DNA of 64,000 nucleotides, taken from Chamaecyparis obtusa. Its lineage: Eukaryota > Streptophyta > Pinopsida > Cupressales > Cupressaceae. The translations under genes were made by a program, and so were the position numbers. Positions 59,512-64,000 of the stretch are shown here, in pieces; the first letter of the stretch is position 1, and every line of letters begins with the position of its first letter. The DNA is taken from the NCBI GenBank assembly GCA_027943335.1, contig BSBK01002802.1, positions 1,226,001-1,290,000 of the forward strand. The letters are read 5' to 3'. The notes beneath the pieces were generated by a model. The model made no database searches. It was not told where the DNA came from and saw only the letters and a program-made list of their open reading frames with translations.

Positions 59512-60937
59512 TGACTACATCGAGATGGTTACCAGAGGTATGAACTACATCAACATCCATATCTATCATGGAAGAATCTTCTGGAAGAGGCTCAAGATGC
59601 CGAGAAGTAGAGATACTCATGTCATTATGTGAGAGATCACCTCTTTGTAGCAGTCATGCAATGTTGCGACGTTGTCTATCATAGTGCAATGATTCTTTAG
59701 GCACATAGGTTCTAGACATAGAGGCCTTAGCCATATCATCAGTAGATATACATTCTTCTCCCCAAAGAAGTGAAGTAGAAGGAAGATCATCTCCCATGTG
59801 AGCCATAGTGTGTAGTGGTGACTCATCTGTATCTGTGTTTGAATTGTTGAGCATGGGAATATTTCTAGAATCCTCTCTATAGATCCACTCTTGAATAGCT
59901 TGTTCTTCTCTTTCTGCTTCTAAAGGAATAGATGAAGGAACAAAAGTATCAAAGATCACCATAGCAGAAGTGGAAGGCTTCATGTTATCAGAAGGTTTCC
60001 CATATGACCTAAGAGAAACAAGTATAGAAGCAAAGGAATCCAGCGTATATTCACCCATACCAAGGCTCATCATCTTAAGTGATTTCTTAGCAGAAACTAG
60101 AGACGTACTAGGATCAACAGTAGGTTCATTGTGAGGGACAAATTTTTCAGCAGCAGCAAGAGCATTAATAGCAATAGTATGGTCTCTAGGAATCACAACT
60201 TCAGTGCCATTGTATGGAAATTTGACGCACTGATGATAAGTGGAAGGAATAGCTTGCATGTCATGGATCCAAGGATGACTCAAAAGCATGTTATATGCGA
60301 GTGGGATGTCCAATACTTGGAAGTTAATATCTTTCGTGACAGGGCCCACTCGGACAGGCAACGTGACAAGACCTTTGGAAGATCTTTCCACTTCGTCATA
60401 AGCTTTTATAGTAATCTTCTTCTTAGAATCCACAAAAAATTCTGACAAACCCAACTATTGTATGACATTGAAAGAAACAATATTTAACCCTGCACCATTG
60501 TCTATCAGGACTTGGCGGACTCCGGTATTGTAGACTAGAACTTCAATGTGTAAAGCTAGATTATGCGGGTGAGCAATAGATATGTCATCTTCTGCAGAAA
60601 AGGAGAGAGATAGCGGAGATGAAATGTGGTTGACCATAGCTTGAAATTGATTTGGATCAATGTCATTGGGAACATGCGTTGTACGTAGAGCCTCATCAAG
60701 AATCTCTTTATGCGAAGGGGATAACTGAAGCAACTCAAGGATAGATATCTGTGCTGGTGTCTTTTGCAATTGTTGGACAAGATCATAGCTCAAGGGGGCT
60801 AAAGGAGCCACTTGTTTGGAAGGCAAAGCTTGCTTGGGATCTTGCACAGTTTTAAAGACAATCTTGGCTTGCCCCCTAGTAACAGCATTCAATGTCTCAC
60901 TTCGGGAAGATGAACTATCATGTGTTTGCAAGACCAA
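59372..60937 (-). pseudogene. Protease and linker region of element E
   Basis: The aspartic protease motif is VLIDNGAGLNIVSF at ~60500; DNG in place of DTG or DSG is common in plant gypsy elements. The following domain is IPLAYNMLLSHPWIHDMQAI and STYHQCVKFPYNGTEVVI, the usual post-protease block. A long polar linker follows. A stop (near 60455) and one at ~59653 interrupt, and the frame shifts at ~60930 (from gag) and ~59480 (to the RNase H fragment). Confidence 0.8.
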
Positions 60938-62943
60938 CTTTGGCTTACCATGATTGGCTTTATTATCCTCTTAAACCTCATCATTAAAACACTCTCAACG
61001 GGCTCTACCATGTTGATCACAGATGTATTAGAAGGATACGTGTAATTGATCTTAGCATCATGATTCTTCTTATGTGCTTGAGAGGTTTCCCCCTTATCAT
61101 GCTTAGGTAGAGGATCTTTGAAAGCTGTGTGATCAGAATTTTTAGTTAAGCCATCAGTGGAGATTGTGTTGTTATCAATGAGGTCTTGAATATCATCCCT
61201 AAGCTTAAAAAAATTGTCTGTCGGATGTCCCTTATTTCTATGATAATGGCAGTAATGATCCTCTCTCCACCAATCAGGCTTATTTATCGGATCCCAGTTA
61301 CCAGGTTTATCAGGAAGCGTAAGATATCCATTGTCAACCAAAGTCTTAAGGATCACATCCTAAGGTTTTGCCAACTTGGTATAGACTCTCTTTCGAAATG
61401 ACTTCTTAGGCTTATCTGCATATTGAGGTTTAGGAGCACCATGAGCATTGGCAACTTCTTGTTGTTTTGCTGCATAGATAGCATTAGAGAGATTGAAAGC
61501 AGGCTCTTTAGCTTTAGGGGCATCTACAACCCCATCATTGACAACATACTTGTTTTTATTCCAAGGTTTGTTCTTGTCTTTGCCATTGCCTTTAGCATCT
61601 TTATTAATAACAATATCCCCTTTTCGTATAGCTACATCCTCAATCCGATATGCACTTTCAACCATGTCATTGAATGAGGAGAACAGTTGTTTCCTTAGAT
61701 CATAATACAACTCAGGCACAAGAGTGTTGACAAAAATATCAATCTTTTCTCTTTCGGGTAGCTGACGAGGATACCTAGAATACAATGATCTCCAACATTG
61801 TAAGTAAGTTGCAAATGGCTCACCTTGATGTTGTCTTAGATTACCGAGATCTATCATGGTGACAGGTTGTTGGATGTTGTAAGAATAATACTGGGTAAAT
61901 CACTGAGCCAACTCATCAAAAGTCTTAAGAGGTGGTGTCAATTTCACAAACCATTCTAAAGCTTGGCCTCTTAAGCTTCGAGGGAATAATCGTAGAAGAA
62001 ATGTGTCTTCATGAAGAAAGTCCATACTAAGAGCATAAAAGTGACGCACATGGTCTTGGGGATCTCCATTTCCATCATACTTGTCATATTTTGGAACCTC
62101 AATATCCCTAGGAAACGGAACCATGTATAGACTTTTATCAAAAGGAAGAGCACAAATTGATTCTACAAAAGAGACCTTTGGAGGCTCTCTTTCTATTGCC
62201 ATTTGGGTAAGGCGTTGATTTGTCCGACGTAGTTCTTCTTGAAGGACTTCCAATTCAGTTGGTACTCTTTGTTGGACAATTTGTTTGACATCATAGCCGG
62301 GAGGAAGCTTGTATCCTCTAGAAGTCATATATTGAAAATATTGATCGCCATTACGCTCTAAAAGCTTATGCATCATTCGTTGGGAGACCACATCTTGTTC
62401 AAATCTCATAAGATCCTCACTAGAAATCTCATCATTAGCCTCTGCCTCATGTTCAGAGGGAGGAGGTCTAGGAGGTGAAGAAGGCATACCAAAAGTGGGT
62501 CTTGGAGGAGATCTTGGTGGCGTGTTGTTGCCATTGTTGCCATTGATAAAAAGAGGTCTATGCTTATGATTACTAGTCTCAGGTTGCTCATGAAATGTCC
62601 CTCTATAAGCCATGCATCTAGCAACATCCATCCTTTGTTGATTGTGTTTTTTGTCTAAGCACGCTTGGTTATCCTTATGCTCAAAGTGTTCTTGCAAGCG
62701 TTGGAATTTTTCTTGTTCAGTCAAAGTGAGTGAGACACTGTCTGTGTTTTTGGGGGTCTTGAATGCGGAAAAGAGGAAACCTCCTTTGTACCACGGGGTA
62801 GCCTTAGAATCCTCAGATTGGTTAGAACTAGAACTATTGTTGCTAATGGGCGCTCGTGAGCATCTAGTTGGACAAGGTAACTGTGTATAATTGAACAGAG
62901 GATGACTCTCCTGCTCAAATTGAGACCAAGTTGTAACCGGCAT
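60889..62943 (-). pseudogene. gag of element E
   Basis: The first true ATG is 62943 (MPVTTWSQFEQESHP). The head is polar with a Pro-rich segment (PPRSPPRPTFGMPSSPPRP). The gag core lies at ~62100-61650: DKYDGNGDPQDHVRHFYAL, LRGQALEWFVKLTP, YLQCWRSLYSRYPRQL and FVNTLVPELYYDLRKQLF. A CHYH-type finger sits at ~61270 (YCHYHRNKGHPTDNFFKLRD), where the last Cys is Phe. The frame is kept across two stops (61898 and 61358). Confidence 0.82.
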
Positions 62944-64000
62944 GAAAAGAGATGTTGGTTGACTAATAGAATGAGACAAAGTTTCTCAGATTTGAGATAA
63001 GCAAAGCTAATAAAGATCACTTGTCAAAGTAGAACAATAGAGAGATGGCTTGTCAAAAGTGCTCAAGCACTTACAACAATTAATTTACTAAAGCCGAGCA
63101 GCGAGCAAGAAGCTCAATAAGCAAGTAGCTAGAGAGGTAACCATGATGCGACAAGTGATCAAGAGTAGCATTCATTAAGCTCAAATCCAATAGTTTTAGC
63201 TCATTTGTTTCAGTCTAGAACAAGTCTAAGCATGCAGATAACAAACCAGCTTCAGGTAAGAACAGAAAAAGACACTCTACGATAGGTTAAAATGCAAGTT
63301 TAGCAGCTCTAGATTGCAACAGCAACAAGACAACAAAAAGGTTCTGGGTGACACTTTCTAGGTAAACAAGGTGACAGTTTTTAGTGAGGTGACACTTCAC
63401 CCTAAGCCAAGTGACAGTTTCCAGTAAGGCCAGGCGACACTTTCCAGGCAAGCGGGGCGACAGTTGTGCAGGAGCGAACTGTCGCGCGACAATTCTCAAA
63501 ACAGGATGCGACATTGTTGTAGATTTGCATGACTTTTTGACCAGTGAACATAAAAAATCTCAGTTTTGAAGCATTTTGATCAAGTTCAAAGGTTGGATAG
63601 TGCAATTTTTCAGTTTGACAAGCAGTAACAACAGATAAAAGACAGGTTTGCAAATAGTAGGTGATCAAACATGTCATAAAACACTTGGAACAAGGGCAAA
63701 AGCAACCTTGCCAAGACAAGCACTTATGATATCAAAATAGAAAATCTTATGAATACTACCATTTGTTTGTATGTTAAGAACGTTTACACTGGTATAGCAC
63801 AATCGAAGACAATTCAAGCAATTACTACCTAGAAGGACAAGGCTCATTACTTAGCAAATTGGCCCACAACTTGATGCTCCCTTGCCTCACACCAAGTGGT
63901 TGCCCACAAGAGATATTGGTGTTGTCATGGAAGTGTCAAAAACACAACCAAAGGAACACATATGGTGAGTGTCTTGGGGTGATCCGGGTAAGTCCACTTG
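62944..64000 (-). other. Leader of element E
   Basis: Untranslated leader between the primer site (off the edge) and gag. It holds the 23-bp repeats at 63348-63480. No gene. Confidence 0.5.
63348..63480. repeat. ~23-bp minisatellite with alternating GACACTT / GACAGTT units
   Basis: Six units start at 63348, 63371, 63389, 63411, 63434 and 63457 (intervals 23, 18, 22, 23, 23). Units 1, 3 and 5 read GACACTT; units 2, 4 and 6 read GACAGTT, so the true unit is a ~46-bp dimer. It is markedly GC-richer than its flanks. Confidence 0.85.

Larger units (their letters stand above)
55900..64000 (-). mobile_element. Element E: Ty3/gypsy (Tat/Ogre-like), internally deleted
   Basis: Minus-strand order is leader (64000-62944), gag (62943-60889), protease region (60937-59372), fused RNase H end and integrase zinc domain (59511-58585), 3' non-coding region with repeats, polypurine tract, and 3' LTR starting at 56611. 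Reverse transcriptase, most of RNase H and the integrase core are missing. The 5' LTR and primer site lie beyond the right edge. Confidence 0.8.

Noticed and set aside
63287..63719. Two minus-strand frames in the leader of element E
   Set aside because: They come from reading the 23-bp repeat array; periodic Cys and His are repeat artefacts, not zinc-finger spacing.
1..64000. Organellar origin of part of the window
   Set aside because: No plastid or mitochondrial genes were recognised; the high AT content goes with retrotransposon decay.
1..64000. Nuclear tRNA, rRNA or snoRNA genes
   Set aside because: None was found by eye. The TGGTATCAGAGC match is a primer-binding site, not a tRNA gene. 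A tRNAscan or Infernal run would settle it.

Overview
The window reads as land-plant nuclear DNA from a large, repeat-filled genome. It is AT-rich, dominated by nested and decayed retrotransposons, with one clearly intact protein gene in 64 kb. The TE families are plant types: Ty1/copia and Ty3/gypsy with plant primer-binding sites, and L1-like LINEs. The intact gene is a plant nepenthesin-type aspartic protease. The gene spacing and the many old, mutated elements would suit a gymnosperm, but nothing here proves the clade.

Layout. 1-3130 (minus): left-truncated LTR element B, inserted into the gag of gypsy element C (3131-6159, minus). 6246-9865 (minus): a long broken ORF (ORF F) of unknown function with a TATA-like site and repeat-rich DNA upstream. 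11245-20110: an array of a ~280-bp coding repeat, split by a complete 8.1-kb LTR element A (11586-19703, plus). 20111-24865: complex repeats X and Y plus a ~1-kb insertion. 24866-28779 (minus): copia element D, cut off after integrase. 28838-31199 (minus): LINE remnant. 31262-35290: a second locus with the ~281-bp array and blocks X and Y. 35291-50897: mostly unassigned AT-rich DNA with one small retroelement with perfect target duplications, a LINE reverse-transcriptase fossil, an AT minisatellite and a gypsy gag fossil. 50898-51134: a long foldback just upstream of the aspartic protease gene (51526-53007, plus). 55900-64000 (minus): a gypsy element of Tat/Ogre-like type (E) lacking reverse transcriptase and the integrase core.

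The most unusual material is the A/B family. Both copies have the same gag: a coiled coil followed by five zinc-knuckle positions. In A, where the whole element is visible, gag is followed by a spacer with a TATA-like box and then a ~1,180-codon ORF (ORF2) of unknown function. A has no recognisable protease, integrase, reverse transcriptase or RNase H. LTR ends and primer-binding sites of A and B resemble those of copia element D, so a D-like element is a plausible source of enzymes. This is inference.

The protease gene is the only gene here I would expect to make a working protein. It would be a secreted or vacuolar protease made from an unspliced coding region.
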